From Roseiconus lacunae (GTDB lineage Bacteria > Planctomycetota > Planctomycetia > Pirellulales > Pirellulaceae), in contig NZ_VSZO01000016.1 in the NCBI RefSeq assembly GCF_008312935.1, positions 1 to 64,000 of the forward strand: a stretch of 64,000 bases of DNA. Reading direction: 5' to 3'. Positions 1-10,100 of this stretch are shown here, one piece after another. Each line of letters starts with the position of its first letter. Position 1 is the first letter of the stretch. A model generated the notes under the pieces. It ran no database searches. It was not told where the DNA came from and saw only the letters and a program-made list of their open reading frames with translations. Both the position numbers and the translations under genes were made by a program.

Positions 1-33
1 CCGTCCCACCCCCTCCTTACCCGCCGGAAAAGC

Positions 34-1167
34 ATGAGTTCAGCTGAATCAGCGATCTCTGATGAAGTCGCAAAAAGTGCCGCCGAAGCTCTAGATCGCT
101 TGAATGAGCACACGTTGAAAACCGTCCATTGGCACTTCAGCGAAGAGACGGGAAGCCCGTTTTGGTTGGGGAAGAAGGCGGAATTGGATTTCGATCCGCT
201 CAAGGATGTCAAATCTTTTGCTGACTTGAAAAAGTTCCCCCACTTCGAAGACGAATGGTTGCGTGGTGGGCCGATCGACCGTTGGGTGCCCAAAGGACAC
301 GCCGGTAAGCCAACCTATGTTTTCGAAACCGGAGGAACGACCGGGATCCCGAAAAGCCGTATGGTGATCGAAGATCACTGGAAAGACTATGAGTTGTTCA
401 GCGACACGTTGCCTGACGAGCATTTTCCTCGCGGTTCGAATTGGCTCATGCTTGGACCGAGCGGTCCGCGGCGTTTGCGATTGGCGGTCGAACACTTGGC
501 GCAGCATCGTGGCGGAATCTGCTTTTGCATCGACTTGGATCCTCGCTGGGTCGTCAAGTTGATCAAGAAAGGCTGGATGGAACATCTTGAAGAGTACAAA
601 AAACACTGCATCGACCAAGCGGTCACGGTGTTGACCGCCGGCCATGACATTAAGTGCATGTTCGCGACACCAAAGTTGCTCGAATCACTGGGTGAAGCGT
701 TGGAAGACCGCGGTACCAGCTTGCAAGAAGTCGGCATCAAGGGAATTTTCTCTGGGGGTACCGAGTTCACACCACAGTGGACGCGGTTCTGCGTCGAAGA
801 GCTTCTCGGTGGTACCGTCGAAGAAGGCGGCGTTTACATGACGCCGACCTACGGCAATACCTTGATGGGTTTGGCCTGCAGCAAACCAATCTCGGCCGCC
901 GACGGATACAAAATCAGCTACTACGCGCCCCAACCGCGAGCGGTTACGGAAGTGGTCCAATTCGAAGACTACAATCAGGTCGTCGGTTACGGCGAGACTG
1001 GTCGCGTCAAACTGTACACGTTGACCGATGAATTCTTCGTACCGGGCTTCATGGAACGCGACGAAGGCGAACGCGAAGCTCCGTTTGACAAGTTCCCATG
1101 GGACGGTGTGAGCGGCGTTCGCCCCTTCCACGAACTTGCCAGTGCGACCACCGTTGGCGTTTATTAA
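34..1167 (+). CDS. LuxE/EhpF-like acyl-adenylating enzyme (PaaK-type AMP-binding)
   Basis: This 377-residue protein looks like a short AMP-forming carboxylate-activating enzyme. The phosphate-binding loop GGTTGIPKSR is visible at residues 100-109, and a later GGTEFTP stretch and a PTYGNTLMG stretch (around residue 275) fit the adenylate-forming fold. The length is close to LuxE (acyl-protein synthetase) and to EhpF from griseoluteic acid phenazine synthesis, and shorter than full acyl-CoA ligases, because the usual mobile C-terminal domain is absent. The next gene on the same strand is an aldehyde dehydrogenase, which is how LuxE/LuxC and EhpF/EhpG pairs are arranged, so I infer that the pair activates and reduces a carboxylic acid to an aldehyde. 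The substrate cannot be read from the sequence. The ATG at 34 gives a full-length protein. Confidence 0.72.
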   Translation: MSSAESAISDEVAKSAAEALDRLNEHTLKTVHWHFSEETGSPFWLGKKAELDFDPLKDVKSFADLKKFPHFEDEWLRGGPIDRWVPKGHAGKPTYVFETGGTTGIPKSRMVIEDHWKDYELFSDTLPDEHFPRGSNWLMLGPSGPRRLRLAVEHLAQHRGGICFCIDLDPRWVVKLIKKGWMEHLEEYKKHCIDQAVTVLTAGHDIKCMFATPKLLESLGEALEDRGTSLQEVGIKGIFSGGTEFTPQWTRFCVEELLGGTVEEGGVYMTPTYGNTLMGLACSKPISAADGYKISYYAPQPRAVTEVVQFEDYNQVVGYGETGRVKLYTLTDEFFVPGFMERDEGEREAPFDKFPWDGVSGVRPFHELASATTVGVY

Positions 1168-1595
1168 CGGTCGCTGGGAACCGGACCTAAAGAACGGACA
1201 TAACAGCGGCCTGCCGGCTATCAGCCGCCAGGCGTTAGCCCCGGTTTCCAAGCACGGCTATCAGCCGCCGGGCGTTAGCCCCGGTCAAAGTGGCCAAACC
1301 GTGGCTGACGTCATTTGACTAGCCCTAGGTTTAAGATGAAACACGGTCTCACGTCGCAAGGCTTGCTCTCGCCCGCATTGGCGATGCAGGCCTGACGCCT
1401 CGCGTTCGGCTCAGGCATTGTTGGCTCCGGCCCGACGCAAGCGCGTTCGTTTCACCGTTTTCGGTTAAATTCCATAGCGGAACGCAACGAACGATTGCGT
1501 TTTATCGAGCGATCAGAAATAGCGGCCTGCCTTTCGCATGCCTTCATCTGATCGCGAATTGAATTCAAGCACTTCACCTCACTTTCTTTGTCGAC
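1168..1595. other. Intergenic region with REP-like repeats
   Basis: This 428-base gap separates the two carboxylate-reduction genes. Its first third holds the REP-like repeat described separately. I see no convincing gene or T-tract terminator in the rest. The size of the gap means the downstream gene may have its own promoter. Confidence 0.6.
1215..1314. repeat. REP-like element, tandem module A plus inverted copy
   Basis: Two direct copies of a module reading CGGCTATCAGCCGCC followed by GGCGTTAGCCCCGGT start at 1215 and 1255, giving a 40-base tandem period. An inverted partial copy (AAACCGTGGCTGACGTCAT) follows at 1296-1314. The same module recurs in many other intergenic gaps of the window. 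Confidence 0.75.
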
Positions 1596-3038
1596 ATGAT
1601 CACACTGCAACCACTTCGCTGGGGCAAACCGTACGAATCAATTGAAATCAAGGACGTCGTTCACTTTGACACCGGCGAACCGATCGCCAAATTCGGTTCG
1701 GTCGGCGGTGGGATCGTCGCTCGCGATATGAAGAAGGCGGAGAAGGCCCGGCAAGCGTTGCTCAAGTACACACCGGCCGAATTGCTGGAGATGTGCAAGA
1801 AGGCGGCCGAGCTATTTGAAACCGCTGATCTGCAGGTCGGCGATTCGAAGCAGTCTGTCGATCAGTTTGTCCACCAACAATCGGCCAGCACGGGATTGCC
1901 TGAGCACATGTGCCGGTCGAACATGAAGAAAAACAGCTTCGTGTTGGCCAACATGACCGAGATCCTTGATTGTCTGACGCGGGGATTGGACCTTAATATC
2001 TTCAGCCGTGGCTTTGGTGAAGAAGGTCGCGGCGTGATCGTCAGCTATCAAGCACAGACACCAATCTTGGGTGCCGTCTTACCGAACAACTCACCCGGTG
2101 TGCATACGCTTTGGCTGCCCGCGATTCCGTTGCAAATCGGGCTGGCGCTCAAGCCCGGCTCGCAGGAACCTTGGACGCCCTACCGAATGGTTTCGGCATT
2201 TATCGAAGCCGGCGTGCCTGCCGAAGCGTTCGGACTGTACCCCGGCGGCCACGATGCGGGTGGGGCGATCATGACCAAGACGTCTCGCAGCATGATTTTT
2301 GGAAGCGCCCAAACGGTTGCTCAGCATGCCGGCAACCCACGCGTTCAAGCACACGGCCCGGGATGGTCCAAGATCTTGCTTTGCGATGACGTTGTCGACG
2401 ACTGGGAGCTCTACCTCGACATGATGGTCGAGAGTGTGCTGAGCAACTCGGGACGATCTTGCATCAACTGCAGCGGGATTTGGGCGAGCCGGCACACTCG
2501 CGAAATCGCCCAGGCGATCGCCGAACGCATCGGGCCAGTCGATGTGCTGCCGCCGACCGATGAAAACGCGCAGTTGGCCGCGTTCACCGTGCCCGCGATG
2601 GCGACGGGGACATATGCGATGGTCGAACAAGACCTGGCCGAAGCCGGGGTGACCGACATGACGGCTGATTACGGCGATAAGCTGATCGAACGCGAGCACT
2701 GTGCCTACTTGCGTCCAATGGTGCTACACGCCGACTCGCCTGATCGCGGTGTCGCGGCCAAAGAATACATGTTCCCATTCGTTAGCGTCGTCGAGTGCCC
2801 GCAGGCGGAGATGCTGCGACGCATCGGGCCAACGCTGGTTGGAACCGTGCTCACTCGCGACGAGAGCTTCATCCAGCAGGCAGGAAGTTGCGTCGATATC
2901 GATCGATTGAACATCGGTCCGATCGCGACCAACCGCTTGAACTGGTTACAGCCGCACGAAGGCAACATCATCGATTTCTTGTTCCGCTCGCGTGCATATC
3001 AAACGGCAGAACTAGCCGTACCAGCGGCGGCGACCTGA
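1596..3038 (+). CDS. Aldehyde dehydrogenase, LuxC/EhpG-like acyl reductase
   Basis: This 480-residue protein belongs to the aldehyde dehydrogenase superfamily. The catalytic cysteine is probably Cys289 in NSGRSCINCSG, and the nucleotide-fold segment FGSAQTVAQH (around residues 230-240) matches the GS motif of this superfamily. The NNSPGVHTLW stretch near residue 170 occupies the place of the conserved N-W-P loop but is divergent, as in acyl reductases such as LuxC. Together with the upstream adenylating enzyme it may reduce an activated acid to the aldehyde, with NAD(P)H as donor. It could instead oxidise an aldehyde. The start ATG at 1596 fits family length (about 480 residues). Confidence 0.72.
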   Translation: MITLQPLRWGKPYESIEIKDVVHFDTGEPIAKFGSVGGGIVARDMKKAEKARQALLKYTPAELLEMCKKAAELFETADLQVGDSKQSVDQFVHQQSASTGLPEHMCRSNMKKNSFVLANMTEILDCLTRGLDLNIFSRGFGEEGRGVIVSYQAQTPILGAVLPNNSPGVHTLWLPAIPLQIGLALKPGSQEPWTPYRMVSAFIEAGVPAEAFGLYPGGHDAGGAIMTKTSRSMIFGSAQTVAQHAGNPRVQAHGPGWSKILLCDDVVDDWELYLDMMVESVLSNSGRSCINCSGIWASRHTREIAQAIAERIGPVDVLPPTDENAQLAAFTVPAMATGTYAMVEQDLAEAGVTDMTADYGDKLIEREHCAYLRPMVLHADSPDRGVAAKEYMFPFVSVVECPQAEMLRRIGPTLVGTVLTRDESFIQQAGSCVDIDRLNIGPIATNRLNWLQPHEGNIIDFLFRSRAYQTAELAVPAAAT

Positions 3039-3042
3039 GCCC

Positions 3043-3077
3043 TGCGGATAGATTCCCTGCGGATAGATTCCCTGCCG
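3043..3077. repeat. Short direct repeat, 15-base unit
   Basis: The unit TGCGGATAGATTCCC occurs twice back to back in the 65-base gap between the aldehyde dehydrogenase and the ABC ATPase gene. It may be a replication-slippage duplication; no function is apparent. Confidence 0.6.
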
Positions 3078-3103
3078 ACGTACTTACTGATCAGCCATCG
3101 CAA

Positions 3104-4039
3104 TCACCTCGCTGGTGGTTGATCAACGAACCAACGCAGTTTGTCCGAGGCGACTCGATGACCGAGCTGCGGATCGATCCAATATTCCACATCATTGTCG
3201 CCGGAACAATCATCAAGGTAGTAACCCAACGTTGCTTCGGTTCCATTCGCGGCAAGTGGCCCCGGCAAAGCGCGGCCCGAGTTGTCGACCCACTGACCCG
3301 ATCGTCGGATTATCCGAGTGGTCACGAAAGGCGAGGTCCCCATCGCCGCCGCGACTGAGACGGACACCGGATTCTGAAAAACCGATTTCGAGTCGCCCAC
3401 TTGCGCGACGCGACCGTCTTCGATCACGGCGATTCGATCACCAAGCCGTCGCGCCTCGGCGCCATCGTGGGTCACGTGCAGCGTCGCGCCGGGATAATTC
3501 TGGTGCAACTGCTTGAGATCCCGTTCAATCTGAAATCGCATTGCCGCATCGATCGCCGATAGGGGCTCGTCGAGCAAACGGACGCTGGCGCCCGATACGG
3601 CAGCCTTGGCAAGGGCGGCGCGTTTCTTTTCGCCGCCACTCAGCTGTTCGGGTAGACGATCGAGAAGGTTGCCGATCCCGACCGCGGCGGCGGCTTCGGC
3701 AATTCTCGTTTCTCGAGATGACGCGTTCAGCCCGCGCTTAATCCCCAGTGCGATGGATTTACCAATCGGTAGGTGTGGATACAAACCATCGCCCTGGGGA
3801 ACGAGGCTCACATCGCGTTCCCTTGGCTTGACTGAGACAACGTCTCGCCCGCCGATGGAGATCGATCCAGATTCCGGCCGAATTAGCCCCGCGATCAAGC
3901 GTAGCACCGAGGTTTTGCCGCAGCCGCTAGCACCGAGCAGTACCAGGTATTCACCCTCCCGAATATCAAGGCAAAACTTGCGAAGGATTGGGGTTTTGGA
4001 GTAGCCGAAAATGATTTCGTTCAACTGGACGAGCGACAT
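3104..4039 (-). CDS. ABC transporter ATP-binding protein, MalK/PotA-like
   Basis: This 311-residue ATPase carries a complete nucleotide-binding domain in the first ~230 residues: Walker A GASGCGKTS, Q-loop VPQGDG, signature LSGGEKKR, Walker B VRLLDEP and switch histidine in HVTHDGAE. The C-terminal ~80 residues could be a short regulatory domain as in the MalK/PotA group. I chose the ATG at 4039 (MSLVQLNEI), which begins just before the first strand of the domain; an in-frame start at 4138 would add 33 Arg-rich residues with no family counterpart. No permease or binding-protein gene is adjacent, so the partner must be encoded elsewhere and the substrate is unknown. It is divergent from msrB. 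Confidence 0.85.
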   Translation of the reverse strand: MSLVQLNEIIFGYSKTPILRKFCLDIREGEYLVLLGASGCGKTSVLRLIAGLIRPESGSISIGGRDVVSVKPRERDVSLVPQGDGLYPHLPIGKSIALGIKRGLNASSRETRIAEAAAAVGIGNLLDRLPEQLSGGEKKRAALAKAAVSGASVRLLDEPLSAIDAAMRFQIERDLKQLHQNYPGATLHVTHDGAEARRLGDRIAVIEDGRVAQVGDSKSVFQNPVSVSVAAAMGTSPFVTTRIIRRSGQWVDNSGRALPGPLAANGTEATLGYYLDDCSGDNDVEYWIDPQLGHRVASDKLRWFVDQPPAR

Positions 4040-4203
4040 ACAATCAAATGATTTCCGATGGCGAAAGAAAGTGAGACGCAGACGGAGACTGACACGCGGG
4101 CAATGAGCGGCGCCGCGATTGCGGATTCGCCTGTCCATCGGTCATTGATCCAGTAGCAACCCGGGTGCCCAATCGACTATTCGAATAAACCCCCTGAGGA
4201 AAG

Positions 4204-4893
4204 ATGATGCCAATCGTATCGAAGTTCCGTAAGCGACGTATTCGCCTGGCCGCTTTTTTATCAGTTTGCGGTGCGGCGATAGTGATCGGCCAAGCGGGTG
4301 ACATTCGCCGCGTTTTCGGCCAGGAGGGCAAGACGGCGAATTCCGAAACGGCGAGAGATCCCGCGGACCAGAACCGATCGGCATCGCAGGACAAAACAAG
4401 AGCGCCGGAGAACTCTCGCGCGTCGGCGGATCCTGTCGCAGATCAGGATCCCGACGAAACGAAGATCAAGGAACCGGAGTTTCGCCGCAAGTCAAAATCT
4501 CAGCTCAAGCGGGCCCTCACTTCCATTGAGTTCAAGGTGACCCAAAATGCCGATACCGAGCCTGCGTTCCGCAATCGTTACTGGAACAACAAGAAAGACG
4601 GCCTGTATCGCTGTGTGGTCTGCGGGTTATCGCTCTTTTCTTCAGAAACGAAGTACAAATCTGGAACGGGGTGGCCGAGCTTTTGGGCGCCGATCGAAGA
4701 AGACCATGTTGGCTACAAAACCGACTATTTTCTGTTTTATCCGCGGACCGAAGTCCACTGCAAACGATGCAGTGCCCATCTGGGACATGTCTTTGACGAC
4801 GGGCCGACCGATACGACGGGAAAGCGATTTTGCATGAACAGCGCTGCGATGAAGTTCTACGAGTCTGGCAAAGAGAACGACTTTGACGAATGA
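4204..4893 (+). CDS. msrB: Peptide-methionine (R)-S-oxide reductase, exported
   Basis: The C-terminal ~125 residues form an MsrB domain, which reduces the R epimer of methionine sulfoxide in proteins. The catalytic cysteine is Cys210 in KRFCMNSAAM, and two CxxC pairs (Cys137/Cys140 and Cys186/Cys189) form the structural zinc site. The conserved segments SGTGWPSFW and HLGHVFDDGP are present. Ahead of the domain lie a basic N-terminus, a hydrophobic stretch at about residues 14-30 and an acidic, low-complexity linker to about residue 100. This implies export or membrane anchoring, so the enzyme probably repairs extracytoplasmic proteins. A second ATG at 4207 is equally possible as the start. 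Confidence 0.9.
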   Translation: MMPIVSKFRKRRIRLAAFLSVCGAAIVIGQAGDIRRVFGQEGKTANSETARDPADQNRSASQDKTRAPENSRASADPVADQDPDETKIKEPEFRRKSKSQLKRALTSIEFKVTQNADTEPAFRNRYWNNKKDGLYRCVVCGLSLFSSETKYKSGTGWPSFWAPIEEDHVGYKTDYFLFYPRTEVHCKRCSAHLGHVFDDGPTDTTGKRFCMNSAAMKFYESGKENDFDE

Positions 4894-5014
4894 TTGGATC
4901 GTTCGCGATGTGACTGTTTTCGCAGACGAGGCAGTCTTGTTGTTGCGGTCGCTCCGCTTCTGCCGATTCGGTGAATGCGAAAGCTCACCGCTAAAATCAA
5001 GGATGAATTGAATC

Positions 5015-5830
5015 ATGCGACGGACCATCAAAGGAATCTTTGCCTTCGGGATACTCTGCGGATTTGCCAGCGCGGCGACCGCAGAAGAGTCCCAGCGGAC
5101 CCTAAGCCTAGACTCGCCCCGTTGGGCGATGGTGCCGCAGCAAGTCGAAGACGTGAGCGGACAAGCCGGCGACGCGACCGACTCGGTGCCTTCGCTCGAA
5201 GGCCGCCAAGACGAGACACTGCGTGACGCCTTGGAGATGCTTTCCGAAGACGACGTCAACGTGCCGACATCGCCGCGAGATCTGGATTTGGATCAGCAAT
5301 CGGCGTCCGACGTCGGTACGGGCGAGAACGAGTCGCTGTTTTCGGGACGCAAAGCACAATTTCGTGAGCGTCGGTTCGTGTTGCCCCCGATCGCGGCGTT
5401 GACCACCGACACCAGTGAAATCGGAAATGGCGAAACCCCCGAAGGCTACCGTCAAGGCGAAGATCCGCTGTCAGTTTCCCTGCCCGAAAGTGGCGTCGAT
5501 CGGGCGGCGAATTGGTACTGGAGTCAGCGTTACTGGGCCGCGGCGAACACGTTTTCGCACCCGTTGTATTTTGAAGATCGAATGCTGGAACGACACGGAC
5601 AATCGCGATTTCCGCACCTGCAGCCCTTCGTGTCGGCGGCACGGTTCGCTTCACAGACCGCTTTATTGCCTTACTTGAGTGCGATTTCGCCGCCGGACGA
5701 GTGCCAATACAGCTTGGGATACTACCGGGCAGGCTCCTGCGTTCCCGCATTTTTGCAACGTCCGCCCTATCAACGAAAAGCGTTGGTCGCCGAAGGGGCG
5801 TTTGTCGGTGCGATCATCGGCCTACCCTAA
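5015..5830 (+). CDS. Secreted planctomycete hypothetical protein
   Basis: This 271-residue protein has a clear signal peptide (basic MRRTIKG, hydrophobic core, cleavage near ATAEE at about residue 24) and a purine-rich AAGGA ribosome-binding site about 10 bases before the ATG. The middle is acidic and probably disordered. The C-terminal half contains the motif HPLYFEDRMLERHG, which I recognise as a recurring motif of planctomycete secreted proteins of unknown role. Two cysteines near the C-terminus (in DECQYSLGYYRAGSC) could form a disulfide. No enzymatic motif is seen. Confidence 0.7.
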   Translation: MRRTIKGIFAFGILCGFASAATAEESQRTLSLDSPRWAMVPQQVEDVSGQAGDATDSVPSLEGRQDETLRDALEMLSEDDVNVPTSPRDLDLDQQSASDVGTGENESLFSGRKAQFRERRFVLPPIAALTTDTSEIGNGETPEGYRQGEDPLSVSLPESGVDRAANWYWSQRYWAAANTFSHPLYFEDRMLERHGQSRFPHLQPFVSAARFASQTALLPYLSAISPPDECQYSLGYYRAGSCVPAFLQRPPYQRKALVAEGAFVGAIIGLP

Positions 5831-6011
5831 AAGGGCTTCCGATTCGACAACGCGTCGGGTAGAAAATAAAGCCAGTGCTTTGTGTTGAAAAAAACGCCGT
5901 GTCTATCGATCGACCGATGGGCATTCGCGTCGGTCGACGCCATCCCGCCGAATCGAAACGCTGGGTTTGACAAAGCACTCGTCTGATTCAATACCCCATG
6001 GATGATCGAAC

Positions 6012-6578
6012 ATGATCTACCTGCTGACGCTGATTGCCGTCGCTTCGCGATTTTTGCCGCACCCTCCGAACTTTGCCTGCATCGGAGCACTGGGACTGTT
6101 CGCCGGCTGTTACGTCGCCGGTCGGCGTGCCTATTTGGTTCCCTTGTTAGCGTTAGCCGCCAGCGACATCCTCGGCCAGATGTTCGCCGTTTCCGGGTTA
6201 GGATTCTATCGCCCCGAGCAAATGCTTTTCGTCTATCTCGGTATGGCCGCGTCTGTTGCGATCGGTCGCCTGGGACGCCGCTCTAATTCTGCGGAGCAGC
6301 CATCGGTTTCTTGGCAGCGATTTCCACTGACCGTACTAGCCGCGTCGACGGTATTTTTTGTTGTGAGCAATGTCGGCGTCTGGTTGGGTCCCTGGTACGC
6401 TACCAACCTATCGGGCCTGCTGAGCTGCTTCACCGCCGCAATTCCATTTTACGGATACACCATCGCCGGGGATTTCTTCTTCGCCGGGGCGATGTTCGGA
6501 GCGATGGAACTGGCCCGCTCCGGTGCGGCTGCAATGCCGAAGCCTGCGATCGGCACGACCGGCACAATCGTCCGCTAA
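6012..6578 (+). CDS. DUF6580-like integral membrane protein
   Basis: This 188-residue protein is strongly hydrophobic, with about five membrane segments (roughly 2-16, 20-38, 42-58, 72-86, 108-130 and 140-165, some short). The N-terminal pattern of a short helix followed by PHPPNFACIGALGLFAG and the segment with SNVGVWLG match the DUF6580 family of small membrane proteins, which I recall as resembling the substrate-binding subunits of vitamin transporters. The transported compound, if any, is unknown. It is followed directly by a strong terminator, so it ends its transcription unit. Confidence 0.62.
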   Translation: MIYLLTLIAVASRFLPHPPNFACIGALGLFAGCYVAGRRAYLVPLLALAASDILGQMFAVSGLGFYRPEQMLFVYLGMAASVAIGRLGRRSNSAEQPSVSWQRFPLTVLAASTVFFVVSNVGVWLGPWYATNLSGLLSCFTAAIPFYGYTIAGDFFFAGAMFGAMELARSGAAAMPKPAIGTTGTIVR

Positions 6579-6598
6579 TTTCCGGGCGAAACAACGCA

Positions 6599-6631
6599 AG
6601 CCGACTGCGGGAAATGCAGTCGGCTTTTTTT
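6599..6631 (+). terminator. Rho-independent terminator
   Basis: A perfect 10-base stem (AGCCGACTGC / GCAGTCGGCT) with a 7-base loop runs straight into a T tract, 20 bases after the stop codon of the DUF6580-like gene. Confidence 0.9.
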
Positions 6632-7153
6632 GTGCCCCGATCGAACTGACTTCGTGTGAGGGGGGCGAAGGCGGTTCTATCCGGTCTCAAAAGCGTTCTA
6701 AAGAGAAAAACGGCAAACTTCGCGAGCTGGGGGATGACGGACATTTAATCCCGAAATGACGCGTTTTCCCGAATTAAGCGGGGAACTTCGAGTCACAAGG
6801 GGGCGTCAGACCGGGGTGATTCGTTGACACACTATTCGCCCGAACTAGAATCGCTGCCAACGCTTATCCAACCGCCCCACGCTTCGCATTTTACCCATCC
6901 TTCTGATTGGGCGAGCACTACGTATTTTGCAATGCTCGGCAACCAAATGTCCGATGTCATACACACGTGCGTCAGCTTTAGGCTGCAGCAACCGGTGCGA
7001 AATCGCGACGCTGCGGCTGATAAGAGAATGGATTTAGTTAGCTCGGCGAGTTCAGTGGAATTACACTGCGGCTCGCAAATATTCCCAACCTGTCCCGCGA
7101 CTTTGCCCGCTTTTCTATTCACCCGAAGCCGGGTTCAAAAGTAGAGACCTTCG
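6632..7153. other. Leader/intergenic region of the giant secreted protein
   Basis: This ~520-base stretch between a terminator and the giant gene shows no convincing coding sequence; open frames here lack a recognisable product. It holds one good promoter candidate, listed separately, which would give an untranslated leader of about 300 bases. Confidence 0.5.
6824..6851 (+). promoter_or_regulatory. Candidate sigma-70 promoter
   Basis: TTGACA at 6824-6829 and TAGAAT at 6846-6851 are separated by 16 bases, close to the housekeeping sigma consensus. It lies about 300 bases before the giant secreted protein gene. Found by eye, so chance matches are possible. Confidence 0.35.
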
Positions 7154-10100
7154 ATGATCCGACGAACACTTTCTGATTCTACACGCCGTGAAACGGCCAA
7201 GGGCAACCGAAAGCGAACTGCGCATACCGGGCAAAAGCGACGGTTGTTGATGGAGAATCTGGAGGGCCGGCGTTTACTGGCCAGCGACACCGCGTTCACT
7301 CCCGTTCCGGTGGATCCCGCTCTCTTTGCCGCCCAAACGCCTCGCAACGTCGGGACGGTCACGGCAGTCCAAATTGGCGAGAACGAAGCCGCCGGTGCAC
7401 GTGGTGTTAACGACACGATCAATACGGCGACACATCTGCCGCTGGGAACGCTTCCCAGCCAGCAAGACACGATCGACGTCACCGGATCGATTGGAATCCA
7501 GCTCAACGCACAGAATCAGATCCTCAGCGACCTCGATTACTACGCGATGGACTTGCGTGCGGGCGACATTCTCGACATCTCCTTGAACGGAGTCGCGGGT
7601 AACATCAGCGTGCTGTACGGGCCGGGCACTCAAGCTCCCGGTCGTTTTTGGTTTGGGACAGATTCGAACCAGGCGATCCTAGATCCGGCGACGGGTCAAT
7701 CGATTTACGCGAAAGGTTCGCCACTACAAACACGTGGTAGTGCGGTCGCGGCTCAAGTGGTACCTGAGACGGGACGTTACTACATCGGGCTCGCTCCTTC
7801 GCTTGGAGTGAGCAACTACACGATGGGTTTGCGTGTTTACCGTCCGGTGATCGAGCAAGCTCCTCGCGGTGCTCAACAGATCCTTTATCTTGACTTTGAT
7901 GGCGGAATCTATCCAACGAGTGAGATCAGTGGTTCGACGCTACCGCTTGGCGTGGTTCGCTTTGATCGCCTGGAAGACAACCTAGGCGTCTTGGGGTTCA
8001 CCAACCCAACCGCCGTTGATGCGCAGGTGCTGCAAGAGAACATTCTTGACGAAGTCCGCGATCACTTCGATACGATTGCCGTCAACGGTTCCAATGGTGA
8101 CTACGACGAGACGGGGATCGGTGGTCAATACGGGATCACAATCGTCAGCTCCTTGGAGTGTCCTGAGTTCGGTGACCGAAGCGCTTGTGCGGTCGGAAAC
8201 ACGGATTTAAACAACAACCCGTTGGTCACACGCGTCTTGATCGGTGGCCTGGTTTCCTCGACCGGGATTGACGGTGCCTACGGAATCGCCGAATCGGTCG
8301 ACATCGGAAACTTCCGCCCCGGCGAAATCACGATCGTGCAGCTTGACGATATCTCGGCAACGACCACCGCGATCGCCCGGTCGCCTGCGGTCAGTGAAAT
8401 GGATGTGATTTCCAAGTTCCTAGCCGGTGTGGTTTCTCACGAAGCGGGACATACCTTCGGTGAGCGGCACACGACCAATACGAATAACACTGACAATATC
8501 ATGGATGCGGGTGGCAACCTGCAGGGATTGATTGACAGTTTGATCGCCCCAGGGCCAGACGGCATCCTTGGAACCGCCGACGACTTGTCTCCCGTCTTTG
8601 CACCTGAAGACCAATTCACCCCGGCCGAAGGATTCTTCGGCACCACGCGAACGGCAACGTCGTTGTCGTTTGAGCTTTCCACCGGTACCGCTACCTCGTC
8701 GATCACCGGTCGCGTTTTCAACGACCTTAACCGCGACGGCGCCTTCGCCGGCGACGCGGGATTACCCGGCGTCTTTGTCTACGCCGACTTGGACGGTGAC
8801 CGAGTGCGTGATCCGATCGAGCCATTTGATGTCTCGGCTCCCGATGGGGCTTATCGGTTGGATGTCGCGCCCGGCTTGAGCTACACGGTCGTTGCCGAAA
8901 CACCAGCCCAATACGTCGCCAGCAATTCGACGGTCCGCTCGAATGTGTCCGCCGGGGTGACCAATCTCAACTTCGGTTTCACGAAAGTTATCGCCGATGT
9001 CACCGGAACCAAGTTCGCTGACTTGAACGGAAACGGTTTGTTCGACACGAACGAATCGGGTATGGGAGGGGTTTACATCTACTTGGACTTGGATGGGGAC
9101 GACCGTCCTGACCTCGGTGAACCATCGGCGATCACCGCTGCCGACGGTAGCTACTCGATCAACTTCCCCGGCCCAGGCACGTACACGATTCGGGAAGTCG
9201 TTGAACCAGGATTCGAGCAAACCTTCCCAGTCAGCGGCGAACACATCGTTACTTACAACGGTGTCGGCTTGACCGACAATTACAACTTCGGAAATCTTCC
9301 CTCGCGGGACTATGGTGACGCACCGGACAGCTACGGCACGTCGATCGCCGCCGGTGGTCCGAGCCACGGGACATCGCTTGCGGTCGGTTTGGGAGCCGAA
9401 GTGGATCGTGAAATCGATGGCTTCCCATCGGCAAACGCCCTCGGCGACGATAACAACAACATTGACGACGAGGACGGAATCCAACTTCTGTCTCCGCTCG
9501 GTCCCGGCGGCACCGCGACCGTCCAAGTCACCGCCCGAAACACGACCGGCCAGCCGGCCTACCTGCAAGGTTGGGTCGATTTCAACGCCAACGGTACATT
9601 CGACGCAAGCGAACGAGTCTTTAACAACGTGGTCGTCGCCGATGGCGTCTCGAACTTGGAAATCAACGTTCCTGGAAACGCCGTCGTCGGTTCCACCTAC
9701 GCTCGCTTCCGCTACAGCCCGACGGCTGGTTTGGGCGTCGGTGGTGATGCCGATCTAGGCGAAGTGGAAGATTACCAATTCGACATCCTGCAACAGGCGG
9801 ACATTGCCAACGATGATGAGTTCACTGTCTCGCGGAACTCGCTTTCGAATCAGTTGGATGTCCTAGCGAACGACTTCCAGTCCAACCTGACTCAGCTGAC
9901 GATCGTCAACCTCAATGTCGTCGGTACCTCCGGTGTCGCGAGCGTCGCCGGTGATGGCAAGTCAATCTTCTACACCCCACGCAACGGCTTCACCGGACTC
10001 GACACGTTCCAGTACACCGTTCAAGACCAATTGGGCAATCAGTACACGGCCGATGTCTCTGTCACGGTCAGTTTCCAATCGAATGTACCGATCGCTGTCG

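Noticed and set aside
685..1251. 188-codon frame antisense to the adenylating enzyme
   Set aside because: The opposite strand encodes a recognised enzyme with conserved motifs, so this is a shadow.
4040..4138. N-terminal 33-residue extension of the ABC ATPase
   Set aside because: Arg-rich, not part of the nucleotide-binding domain and absent from the family; ATG 4039 fits the domain start.
6824..7144. 106-codon frame upstream of the giant gene
   Set aside because: Starts inside the promoter candidate and has no motif; probably leader sequence.
8762..9568. 268-codon open frame antisense to the giant secreted gene
   Set aside because: It overlaps repetitive beta-domain coding sequence on the other strand, shows no motif or ribosome-binding site, and is typical of long antisense shadows in GC-rich DNA.
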